From: Rhizobium laguerreae
GTDB taxonomy: Bacteria; Pseudomonadota; Alphaproteobacteria; Rhizobiales; Rhizobiaceae
Length of the DNA stretch: 64,000 bases
Reading direction: 5' to 3'
Assembly: GCF_002008165.1 (NCBI RefSeq)
Contig: NZ_MRDM01000020.1
Coordinates: 124,001 to 188,000 of the forward strand
Shown here piece by piece: positions 26,390-34,527 of the stretch. The notes under the pieces are model-generated. The model was not told the DNA's origin. It saw only the letters and a list, made by a program, of their open reading frames with translations, and did not search any database. The translations under genes and the position numbers were made by a program. Position 1 is the first letter of the stretch; every line of letters begins with the position of its first letter.

Positions 26390-26419
26390 AAATGGCTGCG
26401 GCTTGAACCGCAGCCATTT
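26390..26419 (+). terminator. Terminator of the CUT1 sugar operon
   Basis: A 12-bp perfect stem AAATGGCTGCGG/CCGCAGCCATTT with loop CTTGAA, 11 nt after the fusion gene stop. Ends in TTT but without a long U-run. Confidence 0.7.
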
Positions 26420-26465
26420 ACCTACAAAATGGGCGTAAGGCGACGCGCCGAGCGTTGCGCCACCG

Positions 26466-26801
26466 TCATACGGTCTTCTCTTTGTCTTCTTCATCATGGT
26501 CGTCTACGGACAGCATCTCGACTGGAGCGTATGCATCCTTCTGCCGTGCATCCCTGATTGCCGCAATCTCAACAATGCCGCCTCGTGAGCGAATTGTGAG
26601 CACGAGGGGAGGCATACTCACTTTGCGAGTTCCTTCCAGGATCCCCCTTTCGGTCATTTGGGGAAACGATGAAAGAAGGTCTCTTTGCCTTTCCAGGCGT
26701 TCAACGAGTTTCCTTGCGGCGGCTGGGTTAACCTCTGCGAGTTCGGCGATCCTGCTCAAGAACCAGCGTTCTGCACTTTTGGAAAGGCGAACGGGAGGCA
26801 T
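26466..26801 (-). CDS. Probable RelE/ParE-type toxin
   Basis: 111 aa small basic protein, second gene of a two-gene unit. Begins PPVRLSKSAERWFLSRIAEL, resembling the amphipathic helices at the start of ParE/RelE toxins, with a beta-rich middle (VSMPPLVLTIRSRGGIVEIAAIRD). The acidic tail DDHDEEDKE is unusual for a toxin. ATG at 26801 overlaps the antitoxin stop by one base (TGATG). The family assignment rests on size, order and weak similarity; it may be degenerate. Confidence 0.6.
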   Translation of the reverse strand: MPPVRLSKSAERWFLSRIAELAEVNPAAARKLVERLERQRDLLSSFPQMTERGILEGTRKVSMPPLVLTIRSRGGIVEIAAIRDARQKDAYAPVEMLSVDDHDEEDKEKTV

Positions 26802-27079
26802 CAACCCACCCGCGTACGGCGTCGATATTCGGCGGCATTGACGATTGCCCGAGCCTTCTCGAGCACATCCTCCAGATCGACGCTATCCCCGCGATCCAAT
26901 TCGTCGAGGCCTTGCGCATCTGCTAGGATTTCGGCCCCTTCAGTTGCAAGGTATTGACTAAGCGCCTTCTGCATTACCCAGGTACGATCACGTTCAAGAA
27001 TTGCGGCGATACGATCAAACTCCGAAACCAGCGACGTGGGCAGTCTCAGAGAAACTTGAGATTTTTCACTGTTCAGCAT
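26801..27079 (-). CDS. Ribbon-helix-helix (CopG/ParD-type) antitoxin
   Basis: 92 aa. The N-terminus has the RHH pattern: strand VSLRLPTSLVSEFDRIA, then helices through RTWVMQKALSQYL, as in CopG/ParD antitoxins. The acidic C-terminal half (DELDRGDSVDLEDVLEKA) would wrap the toxin. Start at 27079 is chosen because the RHH strand begins there; the open frame upstream is AT-rich promoter sequence. Confidence 0.75.
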   Translation of the reverse strand: MLNSEKSQVSLRLPTSLVSEFDRIAAILERDRTWVMQKALSQYLATEGAEILADAQGLDELDRGDSVDLEDVLEKARAIVNAAEYRRRTRVG

Positions 27080-27117
27080 GGTTATCGCTCCGTAATACAG
27101 TGAATTACACGGTAACC
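27080..27117. promoter_or_regulatory. Nested inverted repeat, likely autoregulatory operator of the TA pair
   Basis: Directly upstream of the antitoxin ATG. GGTTA (27080-27084)/TAACC (27113-27117) enclose GTAAT (27092-27096)/ATTAC (27104-27108) around a 7-bp centre. Position and symmetry fit binding of an RHH antitoxin dimer pair. Confidence 0.5.
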
Positions 27118-27230
27118 CAAACCCAGGCGAAGTCAATTCCCTTGGCCTTACGACGCGCGCGATCAGCTTTAGCGGCATCATGCTCTGGAAAGGACGATGC
27201 CGCCCATTCCGCCGATTCCACATTTAAGTA

Positions 27231-27256
27231 AAGGGCGCGGTTTGAACCGCGCCCTT
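27231..27256 (-). terminator. Terminator of the cyd operon
   Basis: Perfect 10-bp stem AAGGGCGCGG/CCGCGCCCTT with a 6-nt loop, starting 5 nt after the cydX stop and followed on the minus strand by TTACTTAAAT. Confidence 0.75.
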
Positions 27257-27261
27257 GCATT

Positions 27262-27384
27262 TCACTTACGCGGCTCGGAAGCCTTCTTTTTGGCTGCGTC
27301 GTCCATCAGCTCATACCACATGGCGTTGAGGACGGCGAAGGCGGCGGCCAGCGGCAGGCCGAGGATCCATGCGAAATACCACAT
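27262..27384 (-). CDS. cydX: Cytochrome bd oxidase small subunit CydX
   Basis: 40-codon gene 13 nt after cydB. It opens MWYFAWILGLPLAAAF, a single transmembrane helix with the conserved Trp and Gly-Leu-Pro of CydX, continues with the conserved NAMWYEL, and ends in a lysine-rich cytoplasmic tail. CydX stabilises the haem site of the CydAB oxidase. The start ATG at 27384 has GAGGGAGAC upstream. Order cydA-cydB-cydX is the family norm. Confidence 0.95.
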   Translation of the reverse strand: MWYFAWILGLPLAAAFAVLNAMWYELMDDAAKKKASEPRK

Positions 27385-27397
27385 CGTTTCGTCTCCC

Positions 27398-28552
27398 TCA
27401 GTAAGCGTGGCTATTTTTATCGGTGATCGACTTCTCATCGACCTTGCCCCACAGAACCTTGTAGACCCAGGCCGTGTAGGCGAAGATGATCGGCAGGAAG
27501 GTCACCGTCACGACTAGCATGATGAACAGTGTCATATGGCTGGAGGATGCATCCCAGACCGTCAGGCTCGATCGCGGATCAAGCGAGGAGGGCAGGATGA
27601 ACGGGAACATCGAGAGGCCGACCGTCGAGATGATCCCGAAGATCGCGAGTTTGCTGAAGAGCAGTGTCATGATCTCGCGCCTCGCCCGCATGGCAATGAA
27701 GGCCAGTGCCGCGCCGACGAAGCCGAGGACGGGCGCGATGATCATCCAAGAATGGGCGGTGTAGTTGGTAAGCCACGCGCCTTTCTCCAGCGCCACGGTC
27801 TTCAGCAGCGGATTGGAGGGGCCGATCGGGCTGATATCGCTGGTGATGCGATAGCCACCGACGCTGATCCACAGGAAGAGACCGCCGAGTGCGAAAAGCA
27901 GAATAACGGCAAGGGCGGCGACGCTGCCATAGCTTCTGGCACGCTCGGCGACCGGGCCACTCGACTTCAACACCAGCCATGCCGCACCATGCATTGTCAG
28001 CATGGCTAGGGAAAGCAGGCCGCAGAGCAGCGCATAGGGGTTGAGCAGGGCGAAGAACGAACCTTCGTAGAAGATCCGCATATCGTCGGCAAAGCGGAAG
28101 GGAACGCCCTGCAGCACATTGCCAACGGCAACGCCGAAGATCAGCGACGGCACGAAACCGCCGATGAACAGCGCCCAGTCCCAGCCGTTGCGCCAGCGGG
28201 CGCTTTCCCGCTTCGAGCGATATTTGAAACCGACCGGACGCAGGATGAGCGCGAAGAGGATCGCGAACATCGCCATATAGAAGCCCGAGAAGGAGACCGC
28301 ATAAAGCGGTGGCCAGGCGGCGAAGATGGCGCCGCCGCCGAGGATCAGCCAGACCTGGTTGCCTTCCCAGGTGGCGCCGATGGTGTTGATCGCCACGCGC
28401 CGTTCCGTATCCGTCCGGGCGACGAAAGGCAAAAGTGTGCCGACGCCGAGATCGAAGCCGCCGGTCGTCGCAAAAGCGATCAGTAGGACGCCGAGCAACA
28501 GCCACCAGATGAGACGCAGGGTTTCATAGTCGATGAGTTCGTGAAGGATCAT
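27398..28552 (-). CDS. cydB: Cytochrome bd ubiquinol oxidase subunit II
   Basis: 384 aa membrane protein, subunit II of the high-affinity quinol oxidase. It opens MILHELIDYETLRLIWWLLLG, followed by FATTGGFDLGVGTLLPF near 30, the CydB signature, and GATWEGNQVWLILGGGAIFAAWP (family hallmark) near 60. ATG at 28552 has GGAG eight nt upstream; a GTG at 28561 overlapping the cydA stop is the alternative. Followed by cydX. Confidence 0.96.
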   Translation of the reverse strand: MILHELIDYETLRLIWWLLLGVLLIAFATTGGFDLGVGTLLPFVARTDTERRVAINTIGATWEGNQVWLILGGGAIFAAWPPLYAVSFSGFYMAMFAILFALILRPVGFKYRSKRESARWRNGWDWALFIGGFVPSLIFGVAVGNVLQGVPFRFADDMRIFYEGSFFALLNPYALLCGLLSLAMLTMHGAAWLVLKSSGPVAERARSYGSVAALAVILLFALGGLFLWISVGGYRITSDISPIGPSNPLLKTVALEKGAWLTNYTAHSWMIIAPVLGFVGAALAFIAMRARREIMTLLFSKLAIFGIISTVGLSMFPFILPSSLDPRSSLTVWDASSSHMTLFIMLVVTVTFLPIIFAYTAWVYKVLWGKVDEKSITDKNSHAY

Positions 28553-28557
28553 GGCAG

Positions 28558-30138
28558 TCACTCCGCGGCCGGGACGAGGGTTTCGGAAATCAGAACTGCT
28601 TCCGGCACGTCGTCCGGCTCCGGTCCTTGCTTGATCGCCTTGATCATCAGGCCCATCTCGATGACGATCAGCGTCGTGTAGAGTGCCGCAAAACCGATGA
28701 TGGTCAGAAGCACGGTGCCGGCGCCGAGGCTGGAGACAGCTGCGGCCGTCGGCAGAACGCCTTCGATCACCCAGGGCTGGCGGCCGAATTCGGCGACGAC
28801 CCAGCCGAGCTCGATGGCGACCCAGGGCAGGGGGATCGCCAGCACGGCAATCTTCAGAAGCAACGGATATTTGTCGAGATGGCGGCGCGCCGACAGCCAG
28901 AAAAAGGTGGCGGTCAGCAGGATAAAGAAGATACCCAAGCCAACCATGATGCGGAACGACCAGAAGAGCGTCGGCACGTGTGGGATGGTATCACGCGCCG
29001 CCTGAACGATCTGCTCGTCGCTCGCCTGGCGCGGATCGTCGACGTAGCGCTTCAGCAGAAGCGCGTAGCCGAGATCATGGCCGAGATCCTCGAAGGAGCT
29101 GCGCACTTCCTGTGCAACCTGATCCTGTACCGGTGCCGAACGGATCTGCATCAACGCGTCGTAAGCCTTGATGCCGTCCCGGATCCTGATTTCGGCCTGT
29201 TGTTCGAGCTTGTCGATGCCGGGGATTTCGGTGGTCAGCGACCGCGTGCCGATCAGGCCCATGACCCAGGGTATATGCACGGCAAAATGCGTTTCGCGCG
29301 CCTCCTGGTCCGGAAAGCCGAAGGCGGTGAAGGCCGCCGGCGCCGGTTCCGTCTTCCACATGCCCTCGATCGCGGCGAGCTTCATCTTCTGGTTCTCGGT
29401 GGCGAGATAGCCGCTCTCGTCGCCAAGCACGACGACGGATAGAGCCGAGGCGAGGCCGAAGGAGGCGGCGACCGTCATCGAGCGCTTGGCAAGCTCGATA
29501 TGCCGGCCCTTGAGGACATACCAGGCAGAAACACCGAGCACGAAGATCGAGGCGCAGACATAACCCGCCGACACAGTGTGGACGAATTTTGCCTGGGCAA
29601 CCGGGTTGAAGACCACGTCGAAGAAGCTTGTGATCTCCATGCGCATGGTCTGCGGATTGAGCGCCGATCCCACAGGGTTCTGCATCCAGCCATTGGCGAT
29701 CAGGATCCAGAGTGCGGAAAAGTTCGATCCGAGCGCCACCGCCCAGGTGGCGACGAGATGCCCGACCTTCGACAGCTTGTCCCAGCCGAAAAAGAATAGG
29801 CCGACGAAGGTCGCCTCGAAGAAGAAGGCCATCAGGCCCTCGATCGCCAGCGGCGCGCCGAAGATGTCGCCGACATAATAACTGTAGTAGCTCCAGTTCA
29901 TGCCGAACTGGAATTCCATGACGATGCCGGTGGCGACGCCGAGCACGAAATTGATGCCGAACAGCGTGCCCCAGAATTTTGTCATCTGCCGCCAGATCTG
30001 GCGGCCGGTCATGACATAGACGGTTTCCATGATCGCCAAAAGCACGGACAGGCCGAGCGTCAAGGGCACGAACAGGAAGTGGTAAAGCGCCGTCAGCGCG
30101 AATTGGAAGCGCGATAACGCGACGATATCTAGTTCCAT
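28558..30138 (-). CDS. cydA: Cytochrome bd ubiquinol oxidase subunit I
   Basis: 526 aa, carries the haems and the quinol site. SRFQFALTALYHFLFVPLTLG holds His19-type haem ligation; GDESGYLATENQKMK and the Q-loop follow; GWVVAEFGRQPWVIEGVLP near 445 is the diagnostic GRQPW motif. Length matches the long-tail CydA of proteobacteria. Transcribed after cydDC and before cydBX. Confers respiration at very low oxygen. Confidence 0.97.
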   Translation of the reverse strand: MELDIVALSRFQFALTALYHFLFVPLTLGLSVLLAIMETVYVMTGRQIWRQMTKFWGTLFGINFVLGVATGIVMEFQFGMNWSYYSYYVGDIFGAPLAIEGLMAFFFEATFVGLFFFGWDKLSKVGHLVATWAVALGSNFSALWILIANGWMQNPVGSALNPQTMRMEITSFFDVVFNPVAQAKFVHTVSAGYVCASIFVLGVSAWYVLKGRHIELAKRSMTVAASFGLASALSVVVLGDESGYLATENQKMKLAAIEGMWKTEPAPAAFTAFGFPDQEARETHFAVHIPWVMGLIGTRSLTTEIPGIDKLEQQAEIRIRDGIKAYDALMQIRSAPVQDQVAQEVRSSFEDLGHDLGYALLLKRYVDDPRQASDEQIVQAARDTIPHVPTLFWSFRIMVGLGIFFILLTATFFWLSARRHLDKYPLLLKIAVLAIPLPWVAIELGWVVAEFGRQPWVIEGVLPTAAAVSSLGAGTVLLTIIGFAALYTTLIVIEMGLMIKAIKQGPEPDDVPEAVLISETLVPAAE

Positions 30139-30214
30139 TGTCTTTCTCCCACGGTCCCACGGGGTACAGGGCGTTCCTCAGCGCCGACCGGCGCGTGAGG
30201 GCATGCAGTCTCGC

Positions 30215-31906
30215 TCAGTCCGGCCGAAGCCGGTCGAGCGCCTTTTCGAACGCCGCCTCTCCGCGGCGCGAAACTTCTGTGATGCGACCACCTTCGATGA
30301 TGGCGATACGGTCTGCGATCGCCGCCTCCCGGCGGATATGCGTGGCGATCACCAGCGAGCGGCCCGCCGCCATTGCCGACAGCCGGCTGAGCACGTCGCG
30401 GGCGGTGACGCCGTCAAGACCCTCGGTCGGCTCATCGAGCAACCAGAGCGGCGTGTCGCGCAGGAAAAGCCGGGCAAGCGCCAGCCGGCTCGACTGTCCA
30501 CCGGAAAGACCGAGCCCGCCTTCGCCGAGCCGGGTATCGATCCCCCGCCGCATGGCCTCGATATCGGCAAGCAGGCCGGCGGCGGCGAGCGCTTCGCAAA
30601 GACGGGCCTCGTTCGCATCCGGGTTTGCAAGGAGCAGGTTGCCGCGCAGGCTGTCCTCGAAGAGCTCCGTCCGTTGCGTGAGCAGGGTTGCTGTCATCAC
30701 GGCAACATTTCCTTTCCTTGCCGGCAATTCGCCGGAAAGCAGGGCAAGCAGGCTCGACTTGCCGGCACCGCTGCTGCCGATGACGGCGAGGCGTTCGCCC
30801 GGTTGAAGCGCAAGATCGATATCCTCGAGCGCCGGCACGGCGGAGTTTTCATGGAAGGCTGACACCTTCTCCAGCGAAAAAGCGCATCCCGGCAATGGCG
30901 CCGGCAATGGTTCGAGTGCCGCCGCGACGGCAAGCCGCGGCGCGATGCGCCTTGCCGCAAGCAGTGTCCGCCCAAGTTCCAGGGCGCCGCGGCGGAGCGC
31001 CGCAAAGGGTTCGACTGCCGCAAAGGCGACAAGCAGGCCGAGCGCGGCGACAGGGGCGGTGATCGCCTTCGTTTCCGCAAGTGCTGCGACGGCGAGCAGC
31101 GAAGCCGTCAGCAGCAAGGTCGAGACGAGGCCGAAGCCGAATGTCAGGCCGGTCTCGACGCGGTTCAACTGGTCGTCGGCGCGGGCAGAGTAAGCGTCGG
31201 CCGCAGCGATGGTACCAGTCTGCGCGGTAAGCCGGCCGGCCATCAGCAGATCGGTCTGGCCGGCGACGAGATCGATCGTCCGCGACCGCAGCGCCTCGAT
31301 GCCATGGACGCGTCTGCGAGCATGTTTGCGCGCCACCCGGCCGGCGATCAACGGCAGACCGAGGCCGGCACCGGCGAGAAAAAGGCCGAAACACAGGCCG
31401 AACACGGGATGCATCAGCCCCAGCACGAGGCTTGCCGCCAGTGCTGCACCGATCGCCACCGCGGCCGGCACGAGGATGCGCAGGTAGAGGGAATCGAGCG
31501 CATCGATATCGGCCGTCAGTCGGAAGAGCAGCCGTGCGGGACGATGGAGCAGGGCGCGGGCAGCACCCGGTTCGGCAAAGCCGCGAAACAGCCTTTCGCG
31601 CAGGGCGGCGAGCACGCCAAGCGTTGCGTCATGGGTCGCAAGCCTTTCGCCGTAGCGCGCGGCCGTACGGACGATGGCGAGCAGGCGGATGCCGGCTGAC
31701 GGCGCAAAGACGTCGAAGGTTATGGCGGCAGCAGCCGAAAGGCCGGCGAGTGCGGTTGCGGTGATGAACCAGCCGGACAGGCCGAGCAGGGCGATGCCGG
31801 CGGTCACCGTCGCCGCCGAAAGTGCTGCGCCGAGCAGCAACGCACGCCGGCGCTCGGCAAGGAACAGGCGCAGGATCGGCTTGAGGTCCGCAGCAAATCC
31901 GCTCAT
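30215..31906 (-). CDS. cydC: Heterodimeric ABC transporter CydC (cytochrome bd assembly)
   Basis: 563 aa transmembrane-ATPase fusion; with CydD it exports or handles glutathione/cysteine or haem in the assembly of cytochrome bd. An N-terminal six-helix domain (1-320) is followed by the ATPase: Walker A GSSGAGKSS near 365, signature LSGGQSSR near 460, Walker B LWLLDEPTEGLD. ATG at 31906 overlaps the cydD stop as ATGA. Upstream open frame belongs to cydD's antisense reading and was discarded. Confidence 0.94.
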   Translation of the reverse strand: MSGFAADLKPILRLFLAERRRALLLGAALSAATVTAGIALLGLSGWFITATALAGLSAAAAITFDVFAPSAGIRLLAIVRTAARYGERLATHDATLGVLAALRERLFRGFAEPGAARALLHRPARLLFRLTADIDALDSLYLRILVPAAVAIGAALAASLVLGLMHPVFGLCFGLFLAGAGLGLPLIAGRVARKHARRRVHGIEALRSRTIDLVAGQTDLLMAGRLTAQTGTIAAADAYSARADDQLNRVETGLTFGFGLVSTLLLTASLLAVAALAETKAITAPVAALGLLVAFAAVEPFAALRRGALELGRTLLAARRIAPRLAVAAALEPLPAPLPGCAFSLEKVSAFHENSAVPALEDIDLALQPGERLAVIGSSGAGKSSLLALLSGELPARKGNVAVMTATLLTQRTELFEDSLRGNLLLANPDANEARLCEALAAAGLLADIEAMRRGIDTRLGEGGLGLSGGQSSRLALARLFLRDTPLWLLDEPTEGLDGVTARDVLSRLSAMAAGRSLVIATHIRREAAIADRIAIIEGGRITEVSRRGEAAFEKALDRLRPD

Positions 31907-33648
31907 TCGGCGGCCTCCCTCATAACGATGCCGGCATCGACGCGCATGGTGCGATGCATACGGGCGGCAAGCAGCGGATCGTGGGTCGCAACGATCAAAG
32001 TGCGGCCCCTGGCGAGCGAAAGCAGGCTCTCGGTCACCTCGGCGGCGGTGACGGCGTCGAGATGTGCGGTCGGCTCGTCGGCCAGGATGATCCGGAGATG
32101 CGGATTGCAGGCGGCACGCGCGATCGCAAGCCGCAACGTCTCGCCGCCGGAAAGCCCGATCCCGCCTTCGCCGAGCGGCCGGTTGCCATAGGCGGCGGCG
32201 ACTTTTCCAAGCCTGGCGACGTCGAGCGCATCCGTCACGTCGCCGCGCAGGATACCGGGCCTGCCGAGCGCGATATTGCCGGCGATCGTGCCTGCGAAAA
32301 TATGCGGTCTTTGGCCGATCCATGCCATGCTGGCCCGCAAGGCGTGGGCGCTGTCATCCGCAAGTGCGGTGCCGCCGATGACGATGCCGCCACCGGTACA
32401 GGGCGCCAGTCCTGATATGAGCGAAAGAAGCGTCGACTTGCCGGAACCGCTGGCGCCGAGAAGCGCCAGATGTTCGCCGGCCGCGACATCGAGGTTGAAA
32501 CCGTCGAGGATCAACGGTTCGTCGGCGTTGTAGCGGAAATCGACATTCTCAAGTCGGATGGCCGGCGCTTCGACGACGGCAGATGCTGCTGGCGCAACGT
32601 CGGCTGCTCCTTGGATGGACAGCCCGCCGGCAGCGAGGGTGTCCAGGGCCTTCAGCGCCGCTTCGCCGGCCGCCCGATCATGCCAGACGGCCGAGAGTTC
32701 ACGCAGAGGCTCGAAGAAGGCCGGTGCCAGCAGCAGGATGAACAGTCCCTCGGTCAGGTCGAGCCGGCCTACCCAAGTGCCGAAGCGGATCTCACCGAGC
32801 AGGCTGAAGCCGACATAGACGGCAATCATCGCCACGCCGAGTGCGGCGAAAAGCTCGAGCACCGCCGAGGACAGAAAGGCGATTTTCAGCACCGCCATGG
32901 TGCGCGCACGCAGCGACTCCGCCTCCGACCGCAGGCGGAGTGCCGTTGCATCGACTGCGTCGAGCGCACGGATGGTCGCCAGTCCGCGCAGCCGATCGAG
33001 CAGGAAGCCGTTTAGGCCGCCGGTCGCGACGAGTTGCCTTTCACTGGCCGCCTGGGCACGCCAGCCGATCAGCGCCATGAAGATCGGGATCAGCGGCGCG
33101 GCAAACAGCAGAACCAACGCCGCGATCCAGGAGACCGGAAGGATAAAGGCAAGGATGATGAGCGGCACGAGGCTGGCCTTCATCCGTGCCGGCTGGAAAC
33201 GGGCGAGATAAGGCACGATCAGCTCGGCCTGTTCGCCAACGACACTTGCCGCTTTGCCGGAGGCAAATCGGTCGCGATCGACCGGCGACGACACGGAAAT
33301 TGCCGCGGCGGCGATCTGCCGCCTGCGGCTGAGTTCAGCGCGGGCGGCTTGAAAAGCCAGGCGGCCGCCAGCCGCATCGAGACAGCTTCTTGCAAATCCG
33401 AGGACGAGGATACCGAGGGCGGGCCAGAGAACGTCATGCAATCCGCCGCCATCGGCGATGCGGCCGACCGACACGGCCAGCAATGCCGCCTGCGGGATCC
33501 AGACGGCAGCAGCCAGCGCCTGCAGCATTGCCGCTCTGCGCAGCGCACCTTTCGCATCATCGGGGCCGGTGACAGACGAGACCGTATCGCCGTCCGGCAC
33601 CGGCTCGGCGCCCCGTCCGTCCTTCGCGTCGAAGAAAGCAGTGCTCAT
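31903..33648 (-). CDS. cydD: Heterodimeric ABC transporter CydD (cytochrome bd assembly)
   Basis: 581 aa partner of CydC with the same layout: membrane domain 30-340, ATPase 365-575. Walker A GASGSGKST, signature LSGGETLR near 500, Walker B IILADEPTAHLD. The first ~30 residues are acidic and cytoplasmic. Its ATG lies 4 nt after the stop of the regulator gene, so regulator and transporter are one transcript. Confidence 0.95.
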   Translation of the reverse strand: MSTAFFDAKDGRGAEPVPDGDTVSSVTGPDDAKGALRRAAMLQALAAAVWIPQAALLAVSVGRIADGGGLHDVLWPALGILVLGFARSCLDAAGGRLAFQAARAELSRRRQIAAAAISVSSPVDRDRFASGKAASVVGEQAELIVPYLARFQPARMKASLVPLIILAFILPVSWIAALVLLFAAPLIPIFMALIGWRAQAASERQLVATGGLNGFLLDRLRGLATIRALDAVDATALRLRSEAESLRARTMAVLKIAFLSSAVLELFAALGVAMIAVYVGFSLLGEIRFGTWVGRLDLTEGLFILLLAPAFFEPLRELSAVWHDRAAGEAALKALDTLAAGGLSIQGAADVAPAASAVVEAPAIRLENVDFRYNADEPLILDGFNLDVAAGEHLALLGASGSGKSTLLSLISGLAPCTGGGIVIGGTALADDSAHALRASMAWIGQRPHIFAGTIAGNIALGRPGILRGDVTDALDVARLGKVAAAYGNRPLGEGGIGLSGGETLRLAIARAACNPHLRIILADEPTAHLDAVTAAEVTESLLSLARGRTLIVATHDPLLAARMHRTMRVDAGIVMREAAE

Positions 33649-33652
33649 GGCG

Positions 33653-34231
33653 CTAACTCTTGTTCGCAGGATTTGGCCGGCGGCTGCGGCCGAGCGAAAC
33701 GACGCGGTCCTTGGCCTCCAGAAGCTTGGTCACTTTCGCGCCGAGCGAGAGTAGCGTTGCGAGCCTTTCTGTTTCAAGTTGTTTTACGTCTTCATACCAA
33801 TGCGTCAGTTGCTCGATCAGCGTGTGCATCTCGCTCATGCGCTGCTGCGCATGCCGCTCGGCGTCGCTGGCCGGCCGCTGCATCAGGATCTCACGCAGAA
33901 CCGACAGCGTCGGATCGACTTCACGCTTCTTTCGCTCCTCGGCAAGCGTCCTCAATATCTGCCAGACATCGTCAGGCGTGGTGAAGAAATCGCGGCGGTC
34001 GTCTGGCTTGTGTTTCAGGATGACAAGGTTCCAGGCCTGCAGTTCGCGCAGGCTCATCGACACATTGGAGCGCGAGATGCCAAGCGACTCGGCGATTTCC
34101 TCGGCGCAGACCGGCGCGGGCGAAACGAAGAGCAGGGCATAGATCTGGCCGACCGTGCGGTTGATTCCCCAGCGGGACCCCATTTCGCCGAAGTGGAGAA
34201 CGAAGGACTGGACGAGAGGCGGAAGGTTCAT
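33653..34231 (-). CDS. GbsR/MarR-type transcriptional regulator, first gene of the cyd operon
   Basis: 192 aa winged-helix regulator. The HTH is PVCAEEIAESLGISRSNVSMS near 40-60, followed by the wing RDFFTTPDDVW; the C-terminal half is a dimerising helix ending in a basic tail (SLGRSRRPNPANKS). ATG at 34231 begins MNLPPLVQSFVLHFGEMGS, the family start; an ATT further upstream lies inside the palindromic operator and was rejected. As the first gene before cydDCABX it probably controls the oxidase genes and itself. Confidence 0.85.
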   Translation of the reverse strand: MNLPPLVQSFVLHFGEMGSRWGINRTVGQIYALLFVSPAPVCAEEIAESLGISRSNVSMSLRELQAWNLVILKHKPDDRRDFFTTPDDVWQILRTLAEERKKREVDPTLSVLREILMQRPASDAERHAQQRMSEMHTLIEQLTHWYEDVKQLETERLATLLSLGAKVTKLLEAKDRVVSLGRSRRPNPANKS

Positions 34232-34250
34232 GGTCGTTTCCGTTGCGTCT

Positions 34251-34276
34251 GTGATTTCAGAAATTTCTGAAATCAC
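34251..34276. promoter_or_regulatory. Perfect 26-bp palindrome, candidate operator of the GbsR-like regulator
   Basis: Half-sites GTGATTTCAGAAA (34251-34263) and TTTCTGAAATCAC (34264-34276) are exact reverse complements. The site overlaps the -10 (TATAGT, forward 34275-34280) of a candidate promoter whose -35 is TTGCCG (34304-34299 on minus, spacer 18). A bound dimer would block transcription, which suggests autorepression. Confidence 0.75.
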
Positions 34277-34355
34277 TATACTGACTTTCGCGTCTCACCG
34301 GCAATCGGCAAGGCAGGCCTGCGTCAATTTGGATGTTCGTTCGTTGATCGTGGGC

Positions 34356-34399
34356 TAGATATAGCCGGACGCGATGTGGCTGGATTTGACTTGGGTCAA
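34356..34399 (-). promoter_or_regulatory. FixK/FNR-type box and class II promoter for the cyd operon
   Basis: TTGAC-TTGG-GTCAA at 34386-34399 is a symmetric CRP/FNR-family site of the rhizobial FixK/FnrN type. On the minus strand, 22 nt after it, comes TATATC (34363-34358). This is the spacing of class II promoters, with the box centred near -41. Transcription would begin near 34351 and run through the palindrome into the regulator and cyd genes. Confidence 0.7.
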
Positions 34400-34430
34400 G
34401 TCCACAGCACTTTGCAGCGATGACGCAGAA

Positions 34431-34462
34431 ACGCCCGGGGATGCGTTACGCAAGCCGGGCGT
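34431..34462 (-). terminator. Possible terminator downstream of the HupE/UreJ gene
   Basis: Stem ACGCCCGG/CCGGGCGT with a 16-nt loop, 66 nt after the stop at 34528. No U-run, so weak. The gap 34277-34527 otherwise holds the two promoter elements for the cyd operon and no gene. Confidence 0.35.
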
Positions 34463-34527
34463 CCTCTCGGATTGAGATGTCTAGGCCGCCGATGCCGCCC
34501 AGTTCTTGTTCAGGAATGCTGTCAGGC

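Noticed and set aside
31907..32323. N-terminal extension of CydC by 139 codons
   Set aside because: Arg-rich out-of-frame reading of cydD; the true start overlaps the cydD stop as ATGA.
34386..34399. The FixK/FNR box as a control element of the HupE/UreJ gene
   Set aside because: It lies downstream of that gene's stop; its promoter is on the far side, near 35.2 kb.
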